Below, in pieces: positions 36,881 to 45,376 of a stretch of 64,000 nucleotides of DNA (positions within the stretch are counted from its first letter, which is position 1; each line of letters starts with the position of its first letter). Origin of the DNA: Streptomyces roseolus (GTDB taxonomy: Bacteria; Actinomycetota; Actinomycetes; Streptomycetales; Streptomycetaceae); contig NZ_BMTV01000001.1 of NCBI RefSeq assembly GCF_014649855.1, forward strand, positions 1 to 64,000, in the 5' to 3' direction. The notes under the pieces were generated by a model. It made no database searches, had not been told where the DNA came from, and saw nothing but the letters and a program-made list of their open reading frames with translations. A program made the position numbers and the translations under genes.

Positions 36881-37194
36881 GCCGCCTTGACGTGGGCGGG
36901 GACGCGGCCGCGGTCGTTGACCTCCATGCCGTTCTCCTTGGCCCAGGCGCGGATCTTCGCCGTGTCCTGGCTGCCGGAGGCGGCCACGCGGCCCTTGCCG
37001 CGGCCCGCGGTGGTGCGGCCGCCGGTGCGGCGCCCGCTCGTGGTGTACGGCTCGAGCAGGCCACGGAGCTTCTCCGCGTTGGCGGTGGTGAGGTCGATCT
37101 CGTAGGTCTTGCCGTCCAGCGCGAACGTCACGGTCTCGTCCGCCTCGACGCCGTCGAGGTCGTCGACAAGAAGGACCTGAACCTTCTGTGCCAC
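36859..37194 (-). CDS. lsr2: Nucleoid-associated protein Lsr2
   Basis: 111 residues, the standard length. The N-terminal dimerisation domain begins AQKVQVLLVDDLDGVEAD; the C-terminal DNA-binding domain has the RGR hook (VNDRGRVPAHVKAAYE) that inserts in the minor groove of AT-rich DNA. Lsr2 silences horizontally acquired and secondary-metabolite genes. The start is GTG 37194 with AAAGGAAA upstream. Its leader is AT-rich compared with the rest of the window, so Lsr2 could bind its own promoter. Confidence 0.97.
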   Translation of the reverse strand: MAQKVQVLLVDDLDGVEADETVTFALDGKTYEIDLTTANAEKLRGLLEPYTTSGRRTGGRTTAGRGKGRVAASGSQDTAKIRAWAKENGMEVNDRGRVPAHVKAAYEDANR

Positions 37195-37245
37195 CGGATT
37201 TCCTTTCATCGAAAATGCAGTACGCGGAAAGGAAACCGCTTTTCC

Positions 37246-37274
37246 CGGAAAAACACAAACCCCTGGGAGGGGTT
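37246..37274 (-). terminator. Intrinsic terminator between argA-type gene and lsr2
   Basis: On the minus strand AACCCCT-CCC-AGGGGTT (plus-strand 37258-37274) is a 7-bp hairpin followed by TTTGTGTTTTT, a rare clear U-run for this genome. It lies after the acetyltransferase stop and upstream of lsr2, so lsr2 has its own promoter or is subject to termination in its leader. Confidence 0.65.
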
Positions 37275-37358
37275 CAGATCCCCGGCAACGCGGGAAACGT
37301 GCGCGATTCGGACATAGGGTTCCAGCGGGGTTCCGCGGGGTTCCGTCGCGGGGATAGG

Positions 37359-37868
37359 TCACAGGTGCAGAAGCATCCGGCTGTTGCCCAAGGTGTTCGG
37401 CTTCACTCGTTCGAGACCGAGGAACTCGGCGACGCCCTCGTCATAGGAACGGAGGAGCTCGGCGTAGACATCTCCGTCGACCGGGGTCTCGCCGATCTCG
37501 ACGAAGCCGTGCTTCGCGAAGAACTCGACTTCGAAGGTGAGACAGAAAACCCGGCGCACGCCGAGCCAGCGTGCGGTCTGCAACAACTTGGTGAGCAGCT
37601 GATGACCGACGCCGGCGCCCTTGAACTCGGGATCGACGGCGAGCGTGCGGACTTCCGCGAGGTCTTCCCACATGACGTGCAGGGCGCCGACTCCGACGAC
37701 CTCCGCGTCCTCGTCGCGTTCCGCGACCCAGAACTCCTGGATGGCCTCGTAAAACGTCACCGTCGCCTTGTCGAGGAGGATGCCGCGGCGCGCGTAGGGG
37801 TCGACCAGGCGTCGCACAGCGGCGACGTCGGAGGTGCGGGCACGGCGTACGGTGACGGCTTTCGACAT
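37359..37868 (-). CDS. argA: Amino-acid N-acetyltransferase (short, GNAT-type N-acetylglutamate synthase)
   Basis: 169 residues. GNAT fold with acetyl-CoA loop (RTLAVDPEFKGAGVGHQLL), LTFEVEFFAKHGF, and the C-terminal signature VKPNTLGNSRMLL. These match what I remember of Mycobacterium tuberculosis Rv2747, the short ArgA that makes N-acetylglutamate for arginine synthesis. No ribosome site is visible; TACCGT sits six bases before the ATG, so a leaderless mRNA starting inside the BlaI-argA gap is likely. Confidence 0.88.
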   Translation of the reverse strand: MSKAVTVRRARTSDVAAVRRLVDPYARRGILLDKATVTFYEAIQEFWVAERDEDAEVVGVGALHVMWEDLAEVRTLAVDPEFKGAGVGHQLLTKLLQTARWLGVRRVFCLTFEVEFFAKHGFVEIGETPVDGDVYAELLRSYDEGVAEFLGLERVKPNTLGNSRMLLHL

Positions 37869-37883
37869 GGGGGGACGGTACCG

Positions 37884-38297
37884 CTAGGAGGGCTCCGGTT
37901 CCCCTTCACCCTCCTCGGGCGGGGCGGGGAGCGGGCTGTCGCGCTGCACCATGCGGATGGCGTCGTTCAGGGACACGCGCTGTTCCGGGGACATCATCCC
38001 GAAGAAGGCGACGAGGGCGGCCGCGGGGTTGTCGCTCTGCGCCCAGGCCTCGTTCATCAGGGCGGCCGAGTAGGCGGCGCGGGTGGAGACCGCCGTATAT
38101 CGATAGGCGCGGCCTTCGACTTCCCGGCGCACCCAGCCCTTCTGATGGAGATTGTCCAAGACGGTCATGACGGTGGTGTAGGCGATGGAGCGTTCCTGCT
38201 GGAGGTCTTCCAGGACTTCCCGGACGGTCACCGGGCGGTTCCATTGCCAGATGCGCGTCATGACGGCGTCTTCGAGTTCTCCCAAGGGGCGCGGCAC
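37884..38297 (-). CDS. BlaI/MecI/CopY-family winged-helix repressor
   Basis: 137 residues from GTG 38297 (GGGTGAG upstream). The winged helix LGELEDAVMTRIWQWNRPVT, VREVLEDL, AYTTVMTVLDNLHQKGWV and REVEGRAYRYTAV is typical of the family, which in other bacteria represses beta-lactamase, copper or respiratory genes and is inactivated by a BlaR1-like membrane protease. No BlaR1 gene is adjacent. The last 20 residues are acidic/proline-rich. The target may be its own promoter region (38298-38345), which is less GC-rich. Confidence 0.9.
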   Translation of the reverse strand: MPRPLGELEDAVMTRIWQWNRPVTVREVLEDLQQERSIAYTTVMTVLDNLHQKGWVRREVEGRAYRYTAVSTRAAYSAALMNEAWAQSDNPAAALVAFFGMMSPEQRVSLNDAIRMVQRDSPLPAPPEEGEGEPEPS

Positions 38298-38427
38298 AGG
38301 CTCACCCTAGTGGGAGGTAACGGGAATAGCGGTTATTGGTGGACGAAGCGTGGCCATAGCACCCCGTCGCATGACAAAAGGGGCGTCGACCGGTGACGGT
38401 CGTACGCCCCTCGGGGTCCGGCGGGTG

Positions 38428-38604
38428 CTACGCCTGGGGCCCGTCCGACTGGCGGGCGGCCTCCGCGCGGGCCATCGCCGCGTCGACCGCGGCGTCCTCC
38501 TTGGCCTTGTTCGGGCCACCCTGCGACTTGACGATCACGACGATGAGGGCGATGAAGAACGCGGCCATCACGACGGGCGGCACGAGCGCGGAGACGTAGT
38601 CCAT
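38428..38604 (-). CDS. Small single-pass membrane protein, 58 residues
   Basis: Reading from ATG 38604 gives MDYVSALVPPVVMAAFFIAL, then IVVIVKSQGG and a charged Ala/Glu/Asp/Lys/Arg tail to a TAG stop at 38428. One N-terminal membrane helix (about residues 8-26) is followed by a soluble helical tail. Codon use is normal for Streptomyces. It lies 14 bp downstream of the gene at 38619 and in the same direction, so it may be co-transcribed. Function unknown; similar small membrane proteins are conserved in this locus in Streptomyces as far as I recall. Confidence 0.75.
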   Translation of the reverse strand: MDYVSALVPPVVMAAFFIALIVVIVKSQGGPNKAKEDAAVDAAMARAEAARQSDGPQA

Positions 38605-38618
38605 GCCGTCCAGGGTAG

Positions 38619-39221
38619 CTAGCCCGCGGCCCGTTCCTCGGGCGGGGGCGGGGGAACCGGGCGTCGGCGTGGCGGGAAGACCTCGGAGGGCTTGGGGACC
38701 GGGCGCTCGGAGGGGGCGGGGGCCGGCTGCTTGGGGCGGGGCTCCTGGGCGGCCCGGCCGCCGGGCAGGGCGAGCAGCCGGGCGCGGGAGGCGGCCGGGG
38801 TGCTCCCGGTGGCCTGGGAGACGCGCGCGAGGCGGGACCGCACGGAGCGCTCGGCGAGGGGCTGACAGCGGTCGAGCAGCCGGGCGGCGGCCGGGTCGGC
38901 GCGCAGGGCGCGCAGGGCGGCGAGGTCGTCGGCCCCGGGGTCGTACCCGCCGGCCAGCGCCTCCTCCAGGCGCTCCAGGTAGCCGGTGAGCGAACCGGGG
39001 AGGCTCTCGCGGTAGCGGACCAGGTCGGCGAGGAGGAAGGCGCGCATCCGGCTCGCCTCGCGCACCGCCTCGTCCAGGGAATCGGCCAGACGGAGGGCGT
39101 CGCGGACGTCCTCGTCCGGGAGGGGGGCGGGGTGGAGGGCGTTGGCGAGGGCGCGACGGAGCACACGCAGCTCGTCCGCGCTGAACGCCATGCCGCCGCG
39201 GGATCCGTAAGGCGTGGGCAT
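38619..39221 (-). CDS. Conserved Streptomyces protein of unknown function
   Basis: 200 residues, largely helical N-terminal domain (FSADELRVLRRALANALHPA, LADSLDEAVREASRMRAFLL, LTGYLERLEEALAGGY) and a C-terminal Pro/Arg/Glu-rich tail (PKQPAPAPSERPVPKPSEV). No catalytic motif or membrane segment. TATCGT lies six bases before ATG 39221 with no ribosome site, so the mRNA may be leaderless. An alternative start is the Met ten codons in (MAFSADEL). I do not recognise a named family. Confidence 0.75.
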   Translation of the reverse strand: MPTPYGSRGGMAFSADELRVLRRALANALHPAPLPDEDVRDALRLADSLDEAVREASRMRAFLLADLVRYRESLPGSLTGYLERLEEALAGGYDPGADDLAALRALRADPAAARLLDRCQPLAERSVRSRLARVSQATGSTPAASRARLLALPGGRAAQEPRPKQPAPAPSERPVPKPSEVFPPRRRPVPPPPPEERAAG

Positions 39222-39639
39222 GGGGCGACGATACGCGCTAATCGGACAAATTTCGCTTAGCGATCATCCGACGCGCCGGTACGAGATCCCTTCCACCTGC
39301 GAAAACGCCGCCCGCCCGCGAAGGCGCCGTCGCGGTGGCGACGGTCCGCACGCGACAGGCCCGACGGCCGGGCGCACACGGTCCCCGCGCCCACGCGCGC
39401 GTGCCCCGGCGGCAGCGACCGCCCGCCGCGACGGGGCGACCGGGGCGCGACGGGGCGACCGGGGCCCGTCCCGCCGCCCACGCGCGCGTGCCTCCCCGTG
39501 CGGCGGCCACGGGCGGGCGGCCGAGGGCGGGTTCGCCCGCAGGCGCCGCCGCGTGGGGCACCGCCTTCGCGCGGCCCGCCCGGAGGGGCCTCGCGCCCGT
39601 CCGGGCGCTGGGGCCGTGTGGGCGCTGGGGCCGGGCGGG
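39222..39639. other. Gene-free GC-rich spacer with two CACGCGCGCGTG palindromes
   Basis: Between the start of the gene at 39221 and the stop of coaX. No coding sequence is supported. Two exact copies of CACGCGCGCGTG (39392-39403 and 39479-39490) are 87 bp apart. Between them CGACGGGGCGACCGGGGC is repeated (about 39429-39463), and near coaX GGGCGCTGGGGCCG appears twice (39602-39615, 39620-39633). No clear terminator. Confidence 0.5.
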
Positions 39640-40446
39640 TCACATGCGGGAGACGTTGCGTTCGTAGACCAGGCGGAGACCTATCAGGGTGAGCCAGGGT
39701 TCGTGGCGGTCGATCTCGGCCGAGTCGCGGAGGACCATCGGGGCGAGGCCGCCGGTGGCGATCACCGTCACCGTCGAGGGGTCGCCCTTCGGGCCGACGA
39801 GTTCGCGCTTCATCCGGGCGACGACCCCGTCGACCTGGCCCGCGTACCCGAAGACGATGCCGGACTGCATCGCCTCGACCGTGTTCTTCCCGATCACCCC
39901 GCGCGGCCTGACCAGCTCGATCTTGCGGAGCATCGCGCCCTTCACCCCCAGCGCCTCGACCGAGATCTCGATGCCGGGGGCGATCGCGCCGCCCGCGTAC
40001 TCCCCGCGCGCGGTCACCGCGTCGTACGTGGTCGCCGTGCCGAAGTCGACGACGATCGCCGGACCGCCGTAGAGCTCGACCGCCGCGACCGCGTTGATGA
40101 TGCGGTCCGCGCCGACCTCCTTGGGGTTGTCGGTGAGGATCGGCACGCCCGTCTTCACGCCGGGCTCCACGAGGACCGCCGGCACGTCCCCGTAGTAGCG
40201 GCGGGTCACCTCGCGGAGCTCGTGCAGGACCGAGGGGACCGTGGCGCAGATCGCGATCCCCTCGATCCCGTCGCTCAGCTCCGCGCCGAGCAGCGGGTGC
40301 ATGCCCATCAGGCCCTGGAGCAGGACCGCCATCTCGTCGGCGGTCCTGCTGGGATCCGTGGAGATCCGCCAGTGCTCGACGATCTCCTCGCCGTCGAAGA
40401 GCCCGAGGACCGTGTGCGTGTTGCCGACGTCGATGGTGAGGAGCAT
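39640..40446 (-). CDS. coaX: Type III pantothenate kinase
   Basis: 268 residues. ASKHA fold with phosphate motif LLTIDVGNTHTVLGLFDG, ADRIINAVAA, and VVDFGTATTYDAV; these are the diagnostic CoaX motifs. It phosphorylates pantothenate, the first step from pantothenate to CoA. The ATG at 40446 shares one base with the nadC stop (TGATG), so it is coupled to the NAD genes. It ends the DUF2520-panC-nadB-nadC-coaX run. Confidence 0.96.
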   Translation of the reverse strand: MLLTIDVGNTHTVLGLFDGEEIVEHWRISTDPSRTADEMAVLLQGLMGMHPLLGAELSDGIEGIAICATVPSVLHELREVTRRYYGDVPAVLVEPGVKTGVPILTDNPKEVGADRIINAVAAVELYGGPAIVVDFGTATTYDAVTARGEYAGGAIAPGIEISVEALGVKGAMLRKIELVRPRGVIGKNTVEAMQSGIVFGYAGQVDGVVARMKRELVGPKGDPSTVTVIATGGLAPMVLRDSAEIDRHEPWLTLIGLRLVYERNVSRM

Positions 40447-41459
40447 CAGTCGCGCACCTCGCGCAGGTCGAGGCCGATGTCGAGGATCGGGGAGGAGTGC
40501 GTCAGGCCGCCGACCGCCAGGTAGTCCACGCCGGTCGCCGCGTACGCCGCCGCGTTCTCCAGCGTCAGCCGGCCGGAGGACTCCAGGACCGCGCGGCCGC
40601 CGACCAGGGCCACGGCCTCCTCGGTCTCGTCCGGCGTGAAGTTGTCCAGCAGGATCAGGTCGGCGCCCGCGTCCAGCACCTCGCGGACCTGGTGCATCGT
40701 GTCGACCTCGACCTCGATCGGCAGCTCGGGGAAGGCCTCGCGGACGGCCTGGAAGGCCTCGGCGACACCGCCGGCCGCCACCACGTGGTTGTCCTTCACC
40801 AGCGCCGCGTCCGACAGCGACATCCGGTGGTTGACGCCGCCGCCGCAGCGGACCGCGTACTTCTCCAGGGCGCGCAGGCCCGGCGTCGTCTTGCGGGTGT
40901 CGCGCACCCTGGCCTTCGTGCCCTCCAGGACGTCCGCCCACGCGCGCGTGGCGGTGGCGATGCCGGAGAGGCGGCACAGGATGTTCAGCGCGCTGCGCTC
41001 GCCGGTGAGCAGGTCACGGGTGCGGGCGGTGACGCTGAGCAGCAGGTCGCCGGGCTCGACGCGCTCGCCGTCCTCCCGGTGCCGCTCGACCTCGAACTCC
41101 TCGGTGCAGACGATCGACAGGACCGCCTCCGCCACCCGCAGACCGGCGACCACGCCGGCCTCCCGGGCCACGAAGTCGGCGGTCGCGACGGCGTCCTCGG
41201 GGACGGTCGCCACGGTCGTCACGTCGACGCCGCCGTCGAGGTCCTCGGCGATCGCCAGGTGGGCGATGTCCTCGACCTGGACGGGGTCGAGGCCGGCGTC
41301 GGCGAGCAGCTGGGCGAGCGCGGGGTCGAGCCCGCACTCGTACTCCTCCGCGTCGCCGCAGCCGCAGCCGTCGCCGCAGCCGCCGGACTCCTCGTACGAG
41401 TTGATCTGGATGAGAGGGACGTCCACGGGCTCGGGACGGGCTTCCTCGGGCGTGCTCAC
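40446..41459 (-). CDS. nadC: Nicotinate-nucleotide pyrophosphorylase (quinolinate phosphoribosyltransferase) with Cys-rich N-terminal extension
   Basis: 337 residues from GTG 41459, about 50 longer than the usual enzyme. The catalytic core has AIAEDLDGGVDVTT, LNILCRLSGIAT, RDTRKTTPGLRALEKYAVRCGGG, NHRMSLSDAALVKDNH, EVEVDT and LDNFTP. It converts quinolinate and PRPP to nicotinate mononucleotide. The extension (residues ~20-42) holds GGCGDGCGCGD and a further Cys, a C-x3-C-x-C pattern able to bind metal or Fe-S. The function of this insert is unknown. A CACGCGCGCGTG copy (40939-40950) lies in the codons for ATRAW. Confidence 0.95.
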   Translation of the reverse strand: MSTPEEARPEPVDVPLIQINSYEESGGCGDGCGCGDAEEYECGLDPALAQLLADAGLDPVQVEDIAHLAIAEDLDGGVDVTTVATVPEDAVATADFVAREAGVVAGLRVAEAVLSIVCTEEFEVERHREDGERVEPGDLLLSVTARTRDLLTGERSALNILCRLSGIATATRAWADVLEGTKARVRDTRKTTPGLRALEKYAVRCGGGVNHRMSLSDAALVKDNHVVAAGGVAEAFQAVREAFPELPIEVEVDTMHQVREVLDAGADLILLDNFTPDETEEAVALVGGRAVLESSGRLTLENAAAYAATGVDYLAVGGLTHSSPILDIGLDLREVRD

Positions 41460-41520
41460 GGCTGCTGCTCCCTGGGGGTGACGGGGCTTCGGGGGGTTAC
41501 GGGGATGCGGGAGCCCCGGG

Positions 41521-43197
41521 TCACGGGGCTTCGGGGGTCACGGGCGGGAAGTCCGCGCCCTCGGTGACGCGGACCACCGGGCGGCGGTCGGCGGCGATCC
41601 GGACGACCAGGTGGCGGCGCCACTTCTCGTCGTCCCGGTCCGGATGGTCCTCCCGCCAGTGGCAGCCGCGGGTCTCCTCGCGGGCCAGGGCGGCCGCGGC
41701 CAGGACCCGGGCGACGCACAGCAGGTTGGTGGTCTCCCAGGAGTCCACGCCCGGCTCGGCCGCCTTGCGCTCCTCCTCGGCGTCCTGCCGGAGCGCTTCC
41801 AGGGCGTCGGCGGCGTCGGTCAGGGAGGCGGCCGAACGCAGCACGCCCGCGTCCCTGGTCATGATCCGCTGGATCTCCCGGCGGACCTCGGGGGCGAGCA
41901 GCGTCAGCACCGTCGTCCCGGGGTCGGTCCTGACCACGCCCTCGCGGTGCGGGCCGTGCGCGGCGATGTCCTCGGCGATCCGCTCGGCGAAGACCAGGCC
42001 CTCCAGGAGCGAGTTCGAGGCGAGCCGGTTGGCGCCGTGCACGCCCGTGCAGGCGACCTCGCCGCACGCGTACAGGCCTGGGACGGTGGTGCGGCCGAGC
42101 AGGTCGGTGCGGATGCCGCCGGAGGCGTAGTGGGCGGCCGGGGCGACCGGGATCGGGTCGGTGACCGGGTCGATGCCGTGCGCCCGGCAGGCGGCCAGGA
42201 TCGTCGGGAAGCGCTGCTCCCACATCTCGGCGCCGAAGTGCCGGGCGTCGAGGTACATGTGCTCGGCGCCCTGCTCCTGCATGCGGCGGGTGATCGCCTT
42301 GGCGACGATGTCCCGGGGCGCGAGCTCGGCGAGCTCGTGCTGCCCGAGCATGAAGCGGACGCCGTCGGCGTCGACCAGGTGGGCGCCCTCGCCGCGTACC
42401 GCCTCGGAGACCAGCGGCTGCTGGCCCTCGGCGCCCGCGCCGAGGAAGAGCACGGTCGGGTGGAACTGGACGAACTCCAGGTCGGAGACCTCGGCGCCGG
42501 CCCGCAGCGCGAGGGCGACGCCGTCGCCGGTGGAGACGGACGGGTTGGTGGTGGCCGAGTAGACCTGCCCCATGCCGCCGGTGGCGAGGACCACGGCGGG
42601 GGCGCGGACGGCGCCGACGCCGTCGTGCTGGCCCTCGCCCATGACGTGCAGGGTGACGCCGGCCGTGCGGCCCTCGTCGTCCTTGAGGAGGTCGAGGACG
42701 AGCGCGTGCTCGATGGTGCGGACGCCCTGGTCGCGGATGGCCTCGACCAGGGCCCGGGAGATCTCGGCGCCGGTGGCGTCGCCGCCCGCGTGGGCGATCC
42801 GGCGGCGGTGGTGGCCGCCCTCGCGGGTGAGGGCGATCTCGCCGTCGTCGGTGCGGTCGAAGTCGGCGCCGGTGGCCATCAGGCGGCGGACGGCGTCGGG
42901 GCCCTCGGTGACGAGGAGGCGGACGGCCGGCTCGTCGCAGAGCCCGGCGCCGGCGACGAGGGTGTCGTCCAGGTGCTGCCCCGGGGTGTCGCCCTCGCCG
43001 AGCGCGGCGGCGATGCCGCCCTGGGCCCAGCGGGTGGAGCCGTCGTCCAGGTTGGCCTTGGTGACGACGACCGTACGCAGCCCGGCGGCGGAGCAGCGCA
43101 GGGCGGCCGTCAGTCCGGCGACGCCCGAGCCCACCACGACGACGTCCGCGTCGATGGCCCAGCCGGGCGCCGGGGCGTGCAGTCGTATTCCGGTCAC
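41521..43197 (-). CDS. nadB: L-aspartate oxidase
   Basis: 558 residues. FAD-binding Rossmann motif [46 protein letters not shown], and the catalytic-site block HPTVLF, then [11 protein letters not shown] and the C-terminal helical domain. It oxidises aspartate to iminoaspartate, the first step of NAD synthesis, feeding NadA/NadC. It starts at GTG 43197, four bases overlapping the panC stop. The C-terminal part ([14 protein letters not shown]) is typical. nadA is not in this window. Confidence 0.96.
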   Translation of the reverse strand: MTGIRLHAPAPGWAIDADVVVVGSGVAGLTAALRCSAAGLRTVVVTKANLDDGSTRWAQGGIAAALGEGDTPGQHLDDTLVAGAGLCDEPAVRLLVTEGPDAVRRLMATGADFDRTDDGEIALTREGGHHRRRIAHAGGDATGAEISRALVEAIRDQGVRTIEHALVLDLLKDDEGRTAGVTLHVMGEGQHDGVGAVRAPAVVLATGGMGQVYSATTNPSVSTGDGVALALRAGAEVSDLEFVQFHPTVLFLGAGAEGQQPLVSEAVRGEGAHLVDADGVRFMLGQHELAELAPRDIVAKAITRRMQEQGAEHMYLDARHFGAEMWEQRFPTILAACRAHGIDPVTDPIPVAPAAHYASGGIRTDLLGRTTVPGLYACGEVACTGVHGANRLASNSLLEGLVFAERIAEDIAAHGPHREGVVRTDPGTTVLTLLAPEVRREIQRIMTRDAGVLRSAASLTDAADALEALRQDAEEERKAAEPGVDSWETTNLLCVARVLAAAALAREETRGCHWREDHPDRDDEKWRRHLVVRIAADRRPVVRVTEGADFPPVTPEAP

Positions 43198-44264
43198 GAG
43201 GCGGCTCCCTGGGAGGCTCCGAAGGTCAGCGGGACGTTGTCGATCAGCCGGGTGGTGCCGACGCGCGCGGCGAGCGCCAGGATCGCCTCGCCCCGGTGGC
43301 CGTCCTCGACCTCGGTGAAGTCGGCGGGGTCGATCAGCGCCAGGTAGTCGAGGACCAGCGGCGGCTCGGCCTTCGCGGCCTCGTCGAGGACGCTGCGGGC
43401 CGCGGCCCGGACGGCCTCGGCGCCGCCGCCCTCGGCGGCCTGCGCGACCGCGTGCGCGTCGGCGGCGGCCCGGGCCTCGCCGAGCCGGGACAGCCCCTCG
43501 GCGCGGTTCCCCGCCCGCCCCTGGGCGCCGGGCAGGGAGACGGCGCGCGCGTGCAGCGCCTCCTGCGCGGCGAGCCGGTCGCGGGCGGCGAACAGGGCCC
43601 GGGACAGGGCGAGGGCGGTGTGCCGCTCGGCGGCCGACAGGTAGCGGTTGCGGCTCGACAGGGCGAGCCCGTCGTCCTCGCGGACCGTGGGGACGCCGAC
43701 GATCTCGACCGGGAAATTCAGGTCCCGCGCCATGCGCCGGATGACGGCCAGCTGCTGGGCGTCCTTCTGGCCGAAGAAGGCCAGGTCGGGCCCGGTGAGG
43801 TGGAGGAGCTTGGCGACGACGGTGAGGACGCCGTCGAAGTGCCCGGGCCGGGAGGCGCCCTCCAGGAGGTCGCCCATGGGGCCGGCGGTGATCCGGACCT
43901 GCGGCTGCCCGCCGGGGTAGACCTCGTCGACCGAGGGCGCGAAAACGACGCTCGCGCCGGCGGCGAAGGCCAGCTCCAGGTCGGCGTCGAGGGTGCGCGG
44001 ATAGCGGTCGAGGTCCTCGCCGGCGCCGAACTGGAGCGGGTTGACGAAGACGGTGACGACGACGAAGCCGTCCGCGCCGACCCGCTCGCGGGCGGCCCGG
44101 ATCAGGGTGGCGTGCCCCTCGTGGAGGGCGCCCATGGTCATGACGACGGCGTTGCGTCCGGGCGGGCCGCCGAAGCCCGCACGCGCGCGTGCCAGTTCCG
44201 CGACCGTGGAGACCAGCTCCGCCGGCGCGTGGCGCCCGGGGTTCTTCCGGTCGGTCAGGGTCAT
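43194..44264 (-). CDS. panC: Pantothenate synthetase (pantoate-beta-alanine ligase)
   Basis: 356 residues. Adenylate-forming HIGH/KMSKS-type enzyme: [66 protein letters not shown] and SSRNRYLS. It joins pantoate and beta-alanine. About 40-50 residues longer than typical because of an Ala/Arg/Glu-rich insertion after the RNRYLS block. ATG 44264 overlaps the DUF2520 stop (ATGA). A CACGCGCGCGTG copy (44180-44191) lies in codons for ARARA. Confidence 0.95.
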   Translation of the reverse strand: MTLTDRKNPGRHAPAELVSTVAELARARAGFGGPPGRNAVVMTMGALHEGHATLIRAARERVGADGFVVVTVFVNPLQFGAGEDLDRYPRTLDADLELAFAAGASVVFAPSVDEVYPGGQPQVRITAGPMGDLLEGASRPGHFDGVLTVVAKLLHLTGPDLAFFGQKDAQQLAVIRRMARDLNFPVEIVGVPTVREDDGLALSSRNRYLSAAERHTALALSRALFAARDRLAAQEALHARAVSLPGAQGRAGNRAEGLSRLGEARAAADAHAVAQAAEGGGAEAVRAAARSVLDEAAKAEPPLVLDYLALIDPADFTEVEDGHRGEAILALAARVGTTRLIDNVPLTFGASQGAAS

Positions 44265-45238
44265 CGGTCGTCTCCTCGCGGCCCGTCGGCGGGGCCGGTC
44301 GTGTCGGCGGGGCCGGCCGGGCCGGCGGCGGGGTCGGCGGCGAGGACGCCCAGCAGGTCCTGGGCCAGTTCCGGCTTGAGCAGGCCGTGCGCGAGGGCCC
44401 GGTCGGCGGTCGTCCGGGCCATCGCCAGGTAGCCGGCGACGGTGCCGGGCGCGTGCTTGCGGAGCTCGGCGACGTGGGCGGCGACCGTGCCGGCGTCGCC
44501 GCGCGCGACGGGGCCGGTCAGGGCCGCGTCGCCGGACCGCAGCGCGTTGTCGAGAGCGGCGCCCAGGAGGGGGCCGAGCATCCGGTCGGGGGCGGCGACG
44601 CCGGCCGTGCGGAGCAGCTCCATCGACTGGGCCACCAGGGTGACGAGGTGGTTCGCGCCGAGGGCGAGGGCCGCGTGGTAGAGCGGCCGGGCCTCCTCGG
44701 CGATCCACTCGGGCTCCCCGCCCATCTCGATGACCAGCGCCTCGGCGGCGAGCCGCAGCTCCTCGGGCGCGGTCACCCCGAAGGAGCAGCCGGCGAGCCG
44801 CTGCACGTCCACGGCGGTGCCGGTGAAGGTCATCGCCGGGTGCAGGGCCAGCGGGAGCGCGCCCGCGCGCCGGGCCGGGTCCAGGACCCGGGCGCCGTAC
44901 CGCCCCGAGGTGTGCACGACCAGCTGGCCGGGCCGGACGGCGCCGGTCCCGGCGAGCCCCTCGACGAGGCCCGGCAGGGCGTCGTCCGGGACGGTGAGCA
45001 GGACGAGGTCGGCGAGCGCGAGCACCCGCGCGGGCTCCACCACCGGCACGTCCGGCAGCAGCGCGGCGGCCCGGCGCCGGGAGGCGTCGGAGACCGCGGA
45101 GACGGCGACGGGGCGGTGTCCGGCGAGCCGGAGGGAGGCGGCGAGCGCGGGGCCGACGCGGCCGGCGCCGACGACTCCGACGGTCAGCCGGGCGGGCCGG
45201 TCCTCGGCCCTGGGCTCTGGCGCTGCGGGTGCGTTCAC
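44261..45238 (-). CDS. Rossmann-like and DUF2520 domain protein adjacent to panC
   Basis: 325 residues from GTG 45238. N-terminal NAD(P)-binding motif [19 protein letters not shown], then [28 protein letters not shown], and a C-terminal helical domain ([20 protein letters not shown]). This resembles ketopantoate reductase and proC-like dehydrogenases in layout. Translational coupling to panC suggests a role in pantothenate synthesis, perhaps an alternative ketopantoate reductase, but that is inference. ATG 45295 is an alternative start, but codons there are unusually AT-ending. Confidence 0.85.
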   Translation of the reverse strand: MNAPAAPEPRAEDRPARLTVGVVGAGRVGPALAASLRLAGHRPVAVSAVSDASRRRAAALLPDVPVVEPARVLALADLVLLTVPDDALPGLVEGLAGTGAVRPGQLVVHTSGRYGARVLDPARRAGALPLALHPAMTFTGTAVDVQRLAGCSFGVTAPEELRLAAEALVIEMGGEPEWIAEEARPLYHAALALGANHLVTLVAQSMELLRTAGVAAPDRMLGPLLGAALDNALRSGDAALTGPVARGDAGTVAAHVAELRKHAPGTVAGYLAMARTTADRALAHGLLKPELAQDLLGVLAADPAAGPAGPADTTGPADGPRGDDR

Positions 45239-45376
45239 GGTGGTTACGGGCCTTCCGTTCCAGTCCTCGGCGGGTACCGGACGATTTCTCGTCATGCTAC
45301 GCCAGCGTTTCGTCCCTCCTCCCGGCCGCCCGAAACCCGCGGGCGGGGGCGCGGGCGGCGGTGTGATGATCTCTCC

